From NCBI GenBank assembly GCA_019912385.1, contig JAIOIW010000080.1, forward strand, positions 1-64,000: a stretch of 64,000 nt of DNA, in the 5' to 3' direction. A program made the position numbers and the translations under genes. Below the pieces are notes generated by a model. That model did not search any database, had not been told where the DNA came from, and saw only the letters and a program-made list of their open reading frames with translations. Shown here one piece after another: positions 56,082 through 63,990 of this stretch. Each line of letters begins with the position of its first letter. The first letter of the stretch is position 1. Origin of the DNA: Notoacmeibacter sp. (GTDB taxonomy: Bacteria; Pseudomonadota; Alphaproteobacteria; Rhizobiales; Rhizobiaceae).

Positions 56082-57581
56082 TCAGTCCATCGCCTTGAAG
56101 TGGAATTCGCCGCCTTCCTTGATGCCCGAAAACCAGCGGGCCGTGACCGTCTTGGTCTTGGTGTAGAAGCGGAAGGCGTCCGGGCCATATTGGTTGAGGT
56201 CGCCGAAGGCCGACTTCTTCCAGCCGCCGAAGGTGTGGTAGCTCAGCGGCACCGGAATCGGGAAGTTGATGCCGACCATGCCGACATTGACCCGGCTTGC
56301 GAAGTCGCGCGCGGTGTCGCCGTCGGCGGTGAAGATCGCCGTGCCGTTGCCGTAGGGATTGTCCATGGTCAGTTTCAGCGCGTCCTCGTAGGACTTGCGC
56401 CGCACCATCGACAGCACCGGGCCGAAGATCTCCTCCTTGTAGATGTCCATCTCCGGCTCGACATTGTCGAACAGCGTCGGGCCGACGAAGAAACCGTTCT
56501 CGTAGCCCTGGAGGCTGAAACCGCGGCCGTCGGCGCGAAGCGTCGCGCCCTGCTCCACGCCCGAATTGATCAGGCCCAGAACACGCTCCTTCGCGGCCTT
56601 GGTGACCAGCGGCCCGTAATCCACGTCCGCGCCCGCCGTGTAGGGGCCGACCTTGAGCTTCTCGATGCGCGGCATCAGCCGCTCGACCAGGGCGTCGGCG
56701 GTCTTGTCGCCGACGGGAACGGCAACCGAGATCGCCATGCAGCGCTCGCCGGCAGCGCCGTAGCCGGCCCCGATCAGCGCGTCGGCCGCCTTGTCCATGT
56801 CGGCGTCGGGCATGATGATCATGTGGTTCTTGGCGCCACCGAAGCACTGGGCGCGCTTGCCGTTGGAGCAGGCGCGGCCGTAGATGTACTGGGCGATCGG
56901 CGTGGAGCCGACGAAACCCACCGCCTGGACGGTCTCGTTGTCCAGGATCGCGTCGACGGATTCCTTGTCTCCGTTCACCACCTGGAACACGCCGTCCGGC
57001 AGTCCTGCCTCCTGGAGCAGTTCGGCGATCATCATCGGCACGGACGGATCGCGTTCCGAGGGCTTCAGGATCATCGCATTGCCGGCCGAGAGTGCCGGCG
57101 CGAGCTTCCACAGCGGGATCATGGCCGGGAAATTGAACGGTGTGATCCCGGCGACGACGCCAAGCGGCTGGCGCATCGAATAGAGGTCGATGCCGGGGCC
57201 GCCGGAATCGGTGTACTCGCCCTTGAGCAGGTTGGGCGCGCCCATGCACACCTCGACCACCTCGAGGCCGCGCTGCACGTCGCCCTTGGCATCCGGAAAG
57301 GTCTTGCCGTGCTCGCGGCTCAGCGCCTCGGCCAGCATGTCCATGTCGCGGTTCAGCAGCTCGCCCAGCTTCATCATCACGCGCGCGCGGCGCTGCGGGT
57401 TGGTCGCGCCCCAGGCCACCTGGGCTTTCGCCGCCGCGGCGACGGCGGCATCGAGTTCATCCTTCGATGCCAGAGCGACCCGGCCCTGCACTTCGCCCGT
57501 GGCCGGGTTGTAGATATCTGCGAAACGGCCGCTCTTCCCGGCAACCCGCTTGCCGTCGATGAAATGCCCGATCTCGTACAT
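56082..57581 (-). CDS. mmsA: Methylmalonate-semialdehyde dehydrogenase (CoA-acylating)
   Basis: Converts methylmalonate semialdehyde (from valine) or malonate semialdehyde to propionyl- or acetyl-CoA with NAD and CoA. 499 aa from the ATG at 57581. Catalytic Cys281 in GERCMAISVAVPVGD; NFPAMIPLWKLAPALSAGNA; and the general-base Glu of ordinary aldehyde dehydrogenases is replaced by Asn in GGAKNHM, a known MMSDH hallmark. It is divergent from a LysR gene. It is not the 2-oxoglutarate-semialdehyde dehydrogenase that would finish hydroxyproline breakdown. Confidence 0.95.
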   Translation of the reverse strand: MYEIGHFIDGKRVAGKSGRFADIYNPATGEVQGRVALASKDELDAAVAAAAKAQVAWGATNPQRRARVMMKLGELLNRDMDMLAEALSREHGKTFPDAKGDVQRGLEVVEVCMGAPNLLKGEYTDSGGPGIDLYSMRQPLGVVAGITPFNFPAMIPLWKLAPALSAGNAMILKPSERDPSVPMMIAELLQEAGLPDGVFQVVNGDKESVDAILDNETVQAVGFVGSTPIAQYIYGRACSNGKRAQCFGGAKNHMIIMPDADMDKAADALIGAGYGAAGERCMAISVAVPVGDKTADALVERLMPRIEKLKVGPYTAGADVDYGPLVTKAAKERVLGLINSGVEQGATLRADGRGFSLQGYENGFFVGPTLFDNVEPEMDIYKEEIFGPVLSMVRRKSYEDALKLTMDNPYGNGTAIFTADGDTARDFASRVNVGMVGINFPIPVPLSYHTFGGWKKSAFGDLNQYGPDAFRFYTKTKTVTARWFSGIKEGGEFHFKAMD

Positions 57582-57593
57582 GCTGTCTCTCCC

Positions 57594-57639
57594 TTTGCCT
57601 GTTCGGCATCCTGCGATTTGCCTGGTCGGCATCCTGCGA
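57594..57639. repeat. Tandem 23-bp duplication in the mmsA leader
   Basis: TTTGCCTGTTCGGCATCCTG plus CGA (57594-57616) is followed directly by a copy with one T-to-G change (57617-57639). It lies 13-58 bp before the mmsA start. It may be a recent slippage product or duplicate a regulator site. Confidence 0.8.
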
Positions 57640-57760
57640 TGCGGTCATTGTCTGCGTTTGCCGCCCTTCATGCAACGCTCGCCAGTCAACAGCCGTTGTG
57701 CGATTTTTGATGTTCGACTAAACAGAAGCATTAATCGACGCAACACGGAAGGGCGTCCTC

Positions 57761-58645
57761 ATGAACTGGGACGACGTGCGGATATTCCTGGCCGTGGCCC
57801 GCGCTGGCCAGATCCTCGGTGCCGCGCGGCGCCTCGGCCTCAACCACGCCACGGTCTCGCGGCGCCTCGCCCAGCTCGAGACCGAATTGAAAACACGGCT
57901 GGTCACCCGCCAGACCACCGGCACCGAGCTGACCGCCGACGGCGAGCGCTTCCTGGAAATCGCCGAGCGGATGGAAGCCGACATGATCGCGGCCCGCGCC
58001 GAACTGGGGCGCGAGGAGAGCGAGGTGTCGGGCACCGTGCGCATCGGCGCGCCGGACGGCTTCGGCGTCGCCTGGCTGGCGCCGCGCCTCGGCGCGCTGA
58101 TCGAAGCCCACCCCGACCTGTCGATCCAGCTCGTCCCGGTGCCGCAGTCCTTTTCGCTTTCGAAACGCGAAGCCGACATCGCGATCACCGTCGAGCGGCC
58201 GGCCGAAGGCCGCCTGGTCGCCGGAAAGCTCGCCGATTACACGCTCGCGCTTTATGCCGCGCGGACCTACGCCCGGGCGCACGGCCTGCCCGAAACCGCC
58301 GATGAACTCCTGCGCCACCGCCTGATCGGCTATGTGGAGGATCTCGTGATCCATCCGACCCTCGACTATGCCAGCGAGATCTGCCCGGGATGGAAGGCCG
58401 GTATTTGCGTTTCCTCCGCGCTGGGCCAGGTCGAGGCGGTGCGCTCGGGAGCCGGGATCGGCATCCTGCACAGCTTCGTCGCCCGCGACCATGACGATCT
58501 GGTCGCCCTGCCCGCCTTCCCGCCGATCCGGCGCGCCTACTGGATCGTCTATCATGAATCGCTGCGTCCGCTCCGGCGCGTCCAGGCCGTCGTGCGTTTC
58601 ATCCAGGAAAGGGCGGAGAGAGACCGCGCCCTGTTCGTGTTGTGA
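57761..58645 (+). CDS. LysR-family transcriptional regulator, probable mmsA regulator
   Basis: 294 aa. Winged HTH at residues 3-60 (WDDVRIFLAVARAGQILGAA, LNHATVSRRLAQLETELKTR) and effector domain (VRIGAPDGFGVAWLAPRLGA, EADIAITVERPAEGRLVAGK). The HTH style (NHATVSRRL) belongs to a branch often found divergent from mmsA or other aldehyde dehydrogenase genes in rhizobia, matching its position here. Confidence 0.92.
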   Translation: MNWDDVRIFLAVARAGQILGAARRLGLNHATVSRRLAQLETELKTRLVTRQTTGTELTADGERFLEIAERMEADMIAARAELGREESEVSGTVRIGAPDGFGVAWLAPRLGALIEAHPDLSIQLVPVPQSFSLSKREADIAITVERPAEGRLVAGKLADYTLALYAARTYARAHGLPETADELLRHRLIGYVEDLVIHPTLDYASEICPGWKAGICVSSALGQVEAVRSGAGIGILHSFVARDHDDLVALPAFPPIRRAYWIVYHESLRPLRRVQAVVRFIQERAERDRALFVL

Positions 58646-58778
58646 GGCAAATGGCCGCGACACGACCCTGTGCGGCAGGCCGATGGACCGCTCGCCGGCC
58701 ATTGTTCATCACGCGGAGCGGCGCTAGGAATAGGTGGGCAGGAATCGTTTCGTCGCATCTATCGGGCGGTATGGCGGC

Positions 58779-59219
58779 ATGTTGGCATTGGAAACGAACC
58801 GGATCAGCAGGCTCGCGATCCTGGCGGCCGTTCTCACCGTGCCCGGTGCCTGCGCCAATCCATGGAAAATGCCGCCGCGAGGCTCGTTCGAGGCAGGCTT
58901 GCAAAGGATGGTCATTTCTTCCGTATCCACAAGATATGGCAACTACTGCGGATATGGTCGCCGCTATGCGTCCTTTTCGGTGCCCCCGGTCGACCCGCTC
59001 GACGCCGCCTGCCGGAGCCATGACCTTTGCTATGGCGCCGGACGGGCTCGTTGCGACTGCGATGCGGAACTTGCCGGAAAGGCCAATGCCCTGGCAAAAG
59101 ACAAGCGGCTTGCCAGGGAAATGCGCAAAAGGGCTTCGATCATCGCACAAAGCGTATCCTTACCGATCTGCAAGATATTCCCGGACGGGTTCCTGCCGGC
59201 ATTCGATCGGCCGGCGTAA
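58779..59219 (+). CDS. Secreted phospholipase A2-like protein
   Basis: 146 aa from the ATG at 58779. The signal peptide (LAILAAVLTVPGACA) is followed by NPWKMPPRGSFEAG. The core has a Ca-loop-like YGNYCGYGRR and the PLA2 active-site helix DAACRSHDLCYGAGRARCDC, with His81-Asp82 and flanking cysteines matching the CxxHDxC signature. Such enzymes hydrolyse the sn-2 ester of phospholipids outside the cytoplasm. It lies 88 bp before a phospholipase D-like lipoprotein gene on the same strand, so joint action on lipids is plausible. An earlier GTG start is rejected because it breaks the signal peptide. Confidence 0.75.
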   Translation: MLALETNRISRLAILAAVLTVPGACANPWKMPPRGSFEAGLQRMVISSVSTRYGNYCGYGRRYASFSVPPVDPLDAACRSHDLCYGAGRARCDCDAELAGKANALAKDKRLAREMRKRASIIAQSVSLPICKIFPDGFLPAFDRPA

Positions 59220-59307
59220 CAGGAGTTGATGCTGTGACAGGGGTGCCTTGCCAAAAACATGATATTTGCGCCTTTCGGCGTCGCGCGTGGAGAGTTCCGG
59301 ACCGGGC

Positions 59308-61446
59308 ATGACAAACAGGCAGGCAGGCTTGCGTATAGCATTTGTCACGGCAATCGCACTGATGATTGCCGGGTGCACACGCATGGCCGCGATCGACACG
59401 TTGTGCGCGTCGTCGACGCCTTCCACGGCATGCCTGGCATCGACCACCCCCGGCGCCGGCGATCCCGCCGCGACCGAATATCATCGCCGTCTGCTGGCAT
59501 TTGCCGGTTGGAACGAGCTGAACCGGATCCGGCTTGGAACCGGTATCGACATCAACGGCACCGCCATATCCGAGTATCCCAACCGCAAGACGCAACTGCT
59601 CTATCGGGCCGCGGCCGGCGCTGCGGTCCCGATCGACGGCGACGTGATCGCACCGCGCAAATCCGGCGACCCCGGCGACCGTTCCTACAGCGAACCTTGG
59701 CGGTCCAGCCATGCCTATCTCTATCTCGCTGCCGATGCGCCGGATGATGCGCGCAACACGTTCCGCTTCTCCGGCATCCAGGCGATCTCGACCACGATCT
59801 TCCTCCGCTCGACCACCGACAAGGCCGTCCATGTCGAGGGGCGGTGCGACGGCGCGGTGGAACTGGAAAGCCCGGCCGCAACAAGACGGGTTTCGGCCGG
59901 ATCGCGCTTCGACCTGGAGATCGCGCCGCTGGAACGCGATCGCACAAGGATCATTCCCGGAAAGCAGGCGCAATCCTGCCGGCTTTCCGTCCGCGCGCAG
60001 GGCGCCGCCCGCGCCCGGCCCATCATCCTTGAACGCGAGGAAACGGCCGCGCCGGCGCTTGCAGCCATGGATGTCCGGTATGACGTTTGCGCCGTCCCGC
60101 CGCCGGCATCGCTCGATCCGCTGGCGCGCGTCTTCTTTGCCGATCGCTGGCTGTCGCAAAGCTGCGTCATGCCCGCGCGCGGCATTCGCCTGCTTCCCGA
60201 GTCCCGCCAGGGTTTCAACGCCAAGGTCGAGGCGCTGACCGGCACCACGCTGCCCGATTCCGCCTTCGACAAGGGCGACCCCTATCTTCCGCTCGATTTT
60301 TCGCGTGCGCCCAGGCTCGACCTGATCCTCGTCTCCTATCTCGACGTGAAGGCCGATTTCTCGGGCACGATCTTCCTGCGCATGCTGCGCTACCATGCCG
60401 GACGTGGCACACCGATCCGCATCTTGCTCACCGATATCCTTGAGCGCGAGAAGGATCGCGCTCCGCTGGAACAGCTCGCCGCCGACTATCCCAATGTGCA
60501 ATTGCAGGCATTCGCGTGGGATCCGCCGCGCGGCGCCGATGTGGAAGACAAGGCCGCGCGCTATCACCGCACTAACCACGTCAAGATGCTGGCGACGCTG
60601 TCGCGGCAGCCGGGGGCCACGCGGGCGATCGTCGGCGGCCGCAATATCCATGACGGGTTCCTCTTTCCCGAAGCCGTCGACCTGTCCGCCTACCCCGAGT
60701 TGCAGAACTACGGAGAGCCCGGCCAGCTCTCCCTCAACTATTTTGCGACCTATCACGATTTCGAAGTGGAACTGACCGGCGACCGGGCGGTCCGCACGCT
60801 CGCCGCGCACCTGTCGACGCTGTGGCAGCGCGACGCCGCGACCAACGTCGTCCGCCCGTTCACCATCTCGGTAGAGAAACCCCGCGCCCCGGCAGCGGGC
60901 GTCCGCCACTTCATCTCCACGCCCTACGAGGACAATCAGGCGCTCGAAAACTGGTATGTCGAACTGATCGACAATGCCCGCCAATCGATCGAGATCGTCA
61001 CGCCCTATCTCAATCCCCCGGCGCCGGTCGCCGCTGCGCTGGAACGCGCCCATGACCGCGGCGTGCGCGTCACCATTGCCGCACGCGTCAATCTGAAGGG
61101 CGACTTCGGCGGTAAGCTCCTGACCGAATTGAACAAGCTGTTTGTCGAAAAATATGCCGGCAAGTTCGAGATGTACGAGTTCAAGGCACCAAAAGTGGTC
61201 CTTCATGCAAAGATGATGATGATCGACGGCAGGCTCTCGGTCACGGGCTCCGTCAACCTCAATCACCGCAGCTTCCTGCTCGACAGCGAAAACGGCCTGG
61301 TAGTCCTCGACGAGGCATTCTACCGGCGCATGAAAAAAGTGTTCGATCGCTATATCGCGCGATCCGACCGCCTTGGCCCGGATGTCGCGATCCAGGCCGG
61401 CTACCGCCTCCTGCTCGGCTCGCAACTGCTGCTGAACGCGTTGTAG
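59308..61446 (+). CDS. Phospholipase D-like (HKD) lipoprotein
   Basis: 712 aa from the ATG at 59308. Lipoprotein signal RIAFVTAIALMIAGC with Cys23. The first 290 residues are of unknown fold. The C-terminal half has two PLD repeats: the second is canonical, HAKMMMID with downstream GSVNLNHRS; the first has HVKMLATL followed by GGRNIHDGF, so its HxK is present but the Asp is replaced by Leu. Cardiolipin-synthase-like phosphatidyl transfer or hydrolysis in the periplasm is the best guess. It follows the PLA2-like gene closely and precedes the Cas9-like gene by 232 bp. Confidence 0.82.
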   Translation: MTNRQAGLRIAFVTAIALMIAGCTRMAAIDTLCASSTPSTACLASTTPGAGDPAATEYHRRLLAFAGWNELNRIRLGTGIDINGTAISEYPNRKTQLLYRAAAGAAVPIDGDVIAPRKSGDPGDRSYSEPWRSSHAYLYLAADAPDDARNTFRFSGIQAISTTIFLRSTTDKAVHVEGRCDGAVELESPAATRRVSAGSRFDLEIAPLERDRTRIIPGKQAQSCRLSVRAQGAARARPIILEREETAAPALAAMDVRYDVCAVPPPASLDPLARVFFADRWLSQSCVMPARGIRLLPESRQGFNAKVEALTGTTLPDSAFDKGDPYLPLDFSRAPRLDLILVSYLDVKADFSGTIFLRMLRYHAGRGTPIRILLTDILEREKDRAPLEQLAADYPNVQLQAFAWDPPRGADVEDKAARYHRTNHVKMLATLSRQPGATRAIVGGRNIHDGFLFPEAVDLSAYPELQNYGEPGQLSLNYFATYHDFEVELTGDRAVRTLAAHLSTLWQRDAATNVVRPFTISVEKPRAPAAGVRHFISTPYEDNQALENWYVELIDNARQSIEIVTPYLNPPAPVAAALERAHDRGVRVTIAARVNLKGDFGGKLLTELNKLFVEKYAGKFEMYEFKAPKVVLHAKMMMIDGRLSVTGSVNLNHRSFLLDSENGLVVLDEAFYRRMKKVFDRYIARSDRLGPDVAIQAGYRLLLGSQLLLNAL

Positions 61447-61678
61447 CAACGAAGCCCGGTTGCAGCGCGCCAGAACCGGGAGGAGCGGACCGGAGCCCGC
61501 TCCGTTACTGCAGCATCTCGCCTTGTTGCCTGAGGGAAACGCCCCTTTTCCGGTAGCGCCACGGTAACACCGGCGCGTCCGGCGTGAATGGTGCGATCGC
61601 GTATTACGCGATCGCACCATGGCCTGCGCGACGCGGACGCGCCTATTCTGACCCGGGCTCCGCAGCCGGAGGATCGTT
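61447..61678 (+). other. Hairpin-rich non-coding stretch upstream of the Cas9-like gene
   Basis: No gene. Consecutive potential hairpins: CCCGGTT/AACCGGG just after the PLD stop, GGAGCGG/CCGCTCC, GCGC-CGGT/ACCG-GCGC, then the 33-bp palindrome at 61588-61620, and GCGCG/CGCGC. No direct repeats of CRISPR type occur. GGAGG lies 6 nt before the Cas9-like ATG. It could be a guide-RNA scaffold (tracrRNA-like or omegaRNA-like), a terminator cluster or an operator; sequence alone does not decide. Confidence 0.5.
61588..61620. repeat. 33-bp near-perfect palindrome before the Cas9-like gene
   Basis: Sixteen-base arms (ATGGTGCGATCGCGTA at 61588-61603 and its exact reverse complement at 61605-61620) flank a single T. 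It is 58 bp before the start codon. It could be a dimeric operator or an RNA hairpin; no T-tract follows. Confidence 0.9.
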
Positions 61679-63934
61679 ATGACAATCACATTTGCATTCG
61701 ATCTCGGCACGGCGTCCATCGGCGCGGCGGTTATCCACATCCCCTGCGCGAAGACCGCCGCGCCGGCCATATTATGGACCGGCATACGCAAATTCGACGA
61801 TCCGGTGCGCCGGGCCGCGTCCGATCGCGTCGCCGAGAGACAACGCCAGAACCGCTATATCAAGCGCAGGCGTGCGCGCCTGAAGGCATTCGCGGCCCTT
61901 CTTCGCAACGCGGCATTACTGCCGGCGGACCCTGCGGAGCGGACCGCTTTCGACGCGCTGGACCCTTACGAATTGCGCGCGTGCGGCCTCGACCGGCCAC
62001 TCACCCGCCACGAGTTCGGGCGTGTGCTGTGGCATCTTCACAAGCATCGTTTCCGACGTCAGGGCGTCCCGCCAGGCGCCATTTGCCAACAGAGCGGGGA
62101 ACCGGATACCTGGCGCACCTACGGCGAATATTTGTGGAACCGCCATCGCGGATCGCCGCGCACGCGCAAGGCGGTTCGCCAGCGCCGCCATTTGCTCGCC
62201 GGCGGGCAAGCCGCCCGCGCCGCGACACGTGACGAGATCCTTCACGAATTCGACGCGCTCGCGGCCGCGCAAGATCGGTTCCGTCCCGGCATCCTGCCGG
62301 ACGAGTTGTACCTCGAGATTCGGTCCGCATTGACGTCGGACGCCCCGGTCGGCGGCCCGGCGAAAGGAAGGAAGGGCGCACGCAATGCCGCGGTCGCCGC
62401 GTTCCTGAGAGAATTGCGGCCGCTCGCAAACGCAATGGCCGCCAGGTTCGGCGCTCCGGATTGTATCGCCGTGGAGGACGCGATCGGCTGCGGCGGCCGG
62501 GACCGCGGCGCCAGCGCTGCAGCCAGGCGGGAAACGGCACGTCTGAAAGCCGAGCTCGCCGGACTTGGCATGACGCCGTCGCGCGATCATGTCCTTCGCC
62601 TGCGGCTTTACCATCGCCAGGCGGCCGCCGCCGCCGGCGAACCGGTTTGTCCGTATAGCGGCGAGCGGATCACCCTCGCCGGCCTGTTCGCCGCGGACAT
62701 CGAAATCGATCACGTCGTGCCCAGTGCCTGGGGCGGCGAAAATGGTGACGACAACCTCGTGCTGTGCACCGCCGCCTCCAATCGCGCGAAGGGCGCGCAA
62801 ACCCCTATTGCCGCTTTCGGCCACACTTCCGCCTGGAGCCGGATCGAGGAAAGGGCAAGCCTCCTGCCGCCGGACCTCAAGGCGTCCTTCATGCTGCGCG
62901 ACACGCAACGGTTCCCGACAACTGGAACGGGAGCGAGAAGCGCGCATGACATGGGCCGGATTTCTAAAGCGGCCTGGTCGTTCTTTTCCGCACGCTGGCC
63001 TGGCGCCAGGCAGATCGCGGTTTCTCCTCTTGCCGTCGCTGCGGCCCGGGAGCGGCTCCGGATCGAATCCGGCGCCTGTCTGTCCGTCAAGAACCGCCAT
63101 GACCACCGACACCATGCGCTCGACGCCATGCTTGCCGGTCTTGCCGTTGCCGACCGTCTGCCAGCCTTCCCAGCCATCATCGATGCCACCGCGCGCGCCA
63201 ACGTCACCACGCGCCCGTTGCGCCAGAAGAAAGGCCGCCTGGTTGCGGAAACGATCTATGGCCGAGCGCGGGACAGCGATGCCGCGCGTGGAAACTGCGT
63301 CTACCGCAAGCCTCTCGAAATGCTGACGAAAAGCGAGCTGCGCGCCATACGGGACAAGCGGCTGAGACAAGACCTTACCGCATTCACGGATGGCAAGGAT
63401 GCAAAGGGGCTTTCCGCGCACTTGCACGCTTTCTCGACCAGCCGCGCCATCCACCGTGTACGTCTCGTACGCCGGATGTCCGGTGCGGTCGGCGCCCTGG
63501 GTGATCCCTCGCGCATGCTCGTGCCGGCCGGCAACCACCATATCGATATCGTCGCGCTCCGCGACGGCCGCTGGGTGGCCTTCGGGGCGACGCGCCTGGA
63601 GGTGAACCAGCCGGGATTCCGGCCCCGTTGGGAGCGCGAGCGCGTTGGCGGCAAGCTGGTCATGCGCCTGCACCACGGCGACGCGCTGGAAATCGATGAT
63701 GAACACGGGGCCCGGACAATTAGGACAGTCCACCGGCTTTGCGCCAGCAACGGCTACCTCTATCTCGCTGCGCCGCACGAAGGCGGGCCGCTGGCCATGC
63801 GGCACGCGAAGCCCGATGATCCCTTCCGCTGGGATATGGTGAACGCGGAGGGTTTGCGCCGCCGCTGCGCCCGCGCGGTCGAGATGCGCTTGACGGGAGA
63901 GTGCGTTCCCCGCCGCAGCAATGTCGTTGCGTGA
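61679..63934 (+). CDS. Miniature Cas9-like RuvC-HNH nuclease, 751 aa
   Basis: Order of parts: RuvC-I with Asp8 (FAFDLGTASIGAAVI); Arg-rich bridge helix 44-68 (RRAASDRVAERQRQNRYIKR); start of a recognition lobe (LDRPLTRHEFGRVLWHLHKH, 104-123); RuvC-II with Glu266 (CIAVEDA); HNH with Asp344-His345 and Asn368 (CPYSGERI, IEIDHVVPSAW, TAASNRAKG); RuvC-III with His479 and Asp482 (NRHDHRHHALDAMLAGLA); WED/PI-like C-terminus (RLVAETIYG, AGNHHIDIVALRDGRWVAF). All catalytic residues are intact. RuvC-I Asp to HNH His is 337 residues, against about 570 in Neisseria Cas9, so roughly 235 residues of recognition lobe are missing. RuvC-I at residue 8 without a PLMP domain argues against IscB. GGAGG precedes the ATG. 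Codon use matches its neighbours. Confidence 0.9.
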   Translation: MTITFAFDLGTASIGAAVIHIPCAKTAAPAILWTGIRKFDDPVRRAASDRVAERQRQNRYIKRRRARLKAFAALLRNAALLPADPAERTAFDALDPYELRACGLDRPLTRHEFGRVLWHLHKHRFRRQGVPPGAICQQSGEPDTWRTYGEYLWNRHRGSPRTRKAVRQRRHLLAGGQAARAATRDEILHEFDALAAAQDRFRPGILPDELYLEIRSALTSDAPVGGPAKGRKGARNAAVAAFLRELRPLANAMAARFGAPDCIAVEDAIGCGGRDRGASAAARRETARLKAELAGLGMTPSRDHVLRLRLYHRQAAAAAGEPVCPYSGERITLAGLFAADIEIDHVVPSAWGGENGDDNLVLCTAASNRAKGAQTPIAAFGHTSAWSRIEERASLLPPDLKASFMLRDTQRFPTTGTGARSAHDMGRISKAAWSFFSARWPGARQIAVSPLAVAAARERLRIESGACLSVKNRHDHRHHALDAMLAGLAVADRLPAFPAIIDATARANVTTRPLRQKKGRLVAETIYGRARDSDAARGNCVYRKPLEMLTKSELRAIRDKRLRQDLTAFTDGKDAKGLSAHLHAFSTSRAIHRVRLVRRMSGAVGALGDPSRMLVPAGNHHIDIVALRDGRWVAFGATRLEVNQPGFRPRWERERVGGKLVMRLHHGDALEIDDEHGARTIRTVHRLCASNGYLYLAAPHEGGPLAMRHAKPDDPFRWDMVNAEGLRRRCARAVEMRLTGECVPRRSNVVA

Positions 63935-63962
63935 GCTGAGACGGGAGTCCGGCCGGCGGAGC

Positions 63963-63990
63963 AGCCGAAGCCCTCGCGAGCTTCGGCTTT
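63963..63990 (+). terminator. Intrinsic terminator of the Cas9-like gene
   Basis: AGCCGAAGC (63963-63971) pairs perfectly with GCTTCGGCT (63980-63988), followed by TT. It lies 28 bp after the stop codon, suggesting that the gene is transcribed alone rather than with downstream cas genes. Confidence 0.7.

Noticed and set aside
56082-57581. 2-oxoglutarate-semialdehyde dehydrogenase completing hydroxyproline degradation
   Set aside because: The sequence has the MMSDH-specific Asn in place of the general-base Glu and a typical MmsA C-terminus, so it is methylmalonate-semialdehyde dehydrogenase.
61447-61678. Possible CRISPR array upstream of the Cas9-like gene
   Set aside because: No repeated unit of 24-40 bp with spacers; the region holds only inverted repeats.
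59140-61791. An 883-codon open frame on the minus strand opposite the PLD-like gene
   Set aside because: It has no recognisable domains, is rich in Arg/Gly/Gln as expected of a high-GC antisense frame, and the opposite strand encodes a clear PLD lipoprotein.
61916-63805. A 629-codon minus-strand open frame opposite the Cas9-like gene
   Set aside because: No domain signal, and the plus strand carries RuvC and HNH motifs over the full length.
61679-63934. Identification as IscB
   Set aside because: IscB has an N-terminal PLMP domain before RuvC-I and is about 400-500 aa; here RuvC-I is at residue 8, a bridge helix plus recognition helices are present and the C-terminus is of Cas9 WED/PI type.
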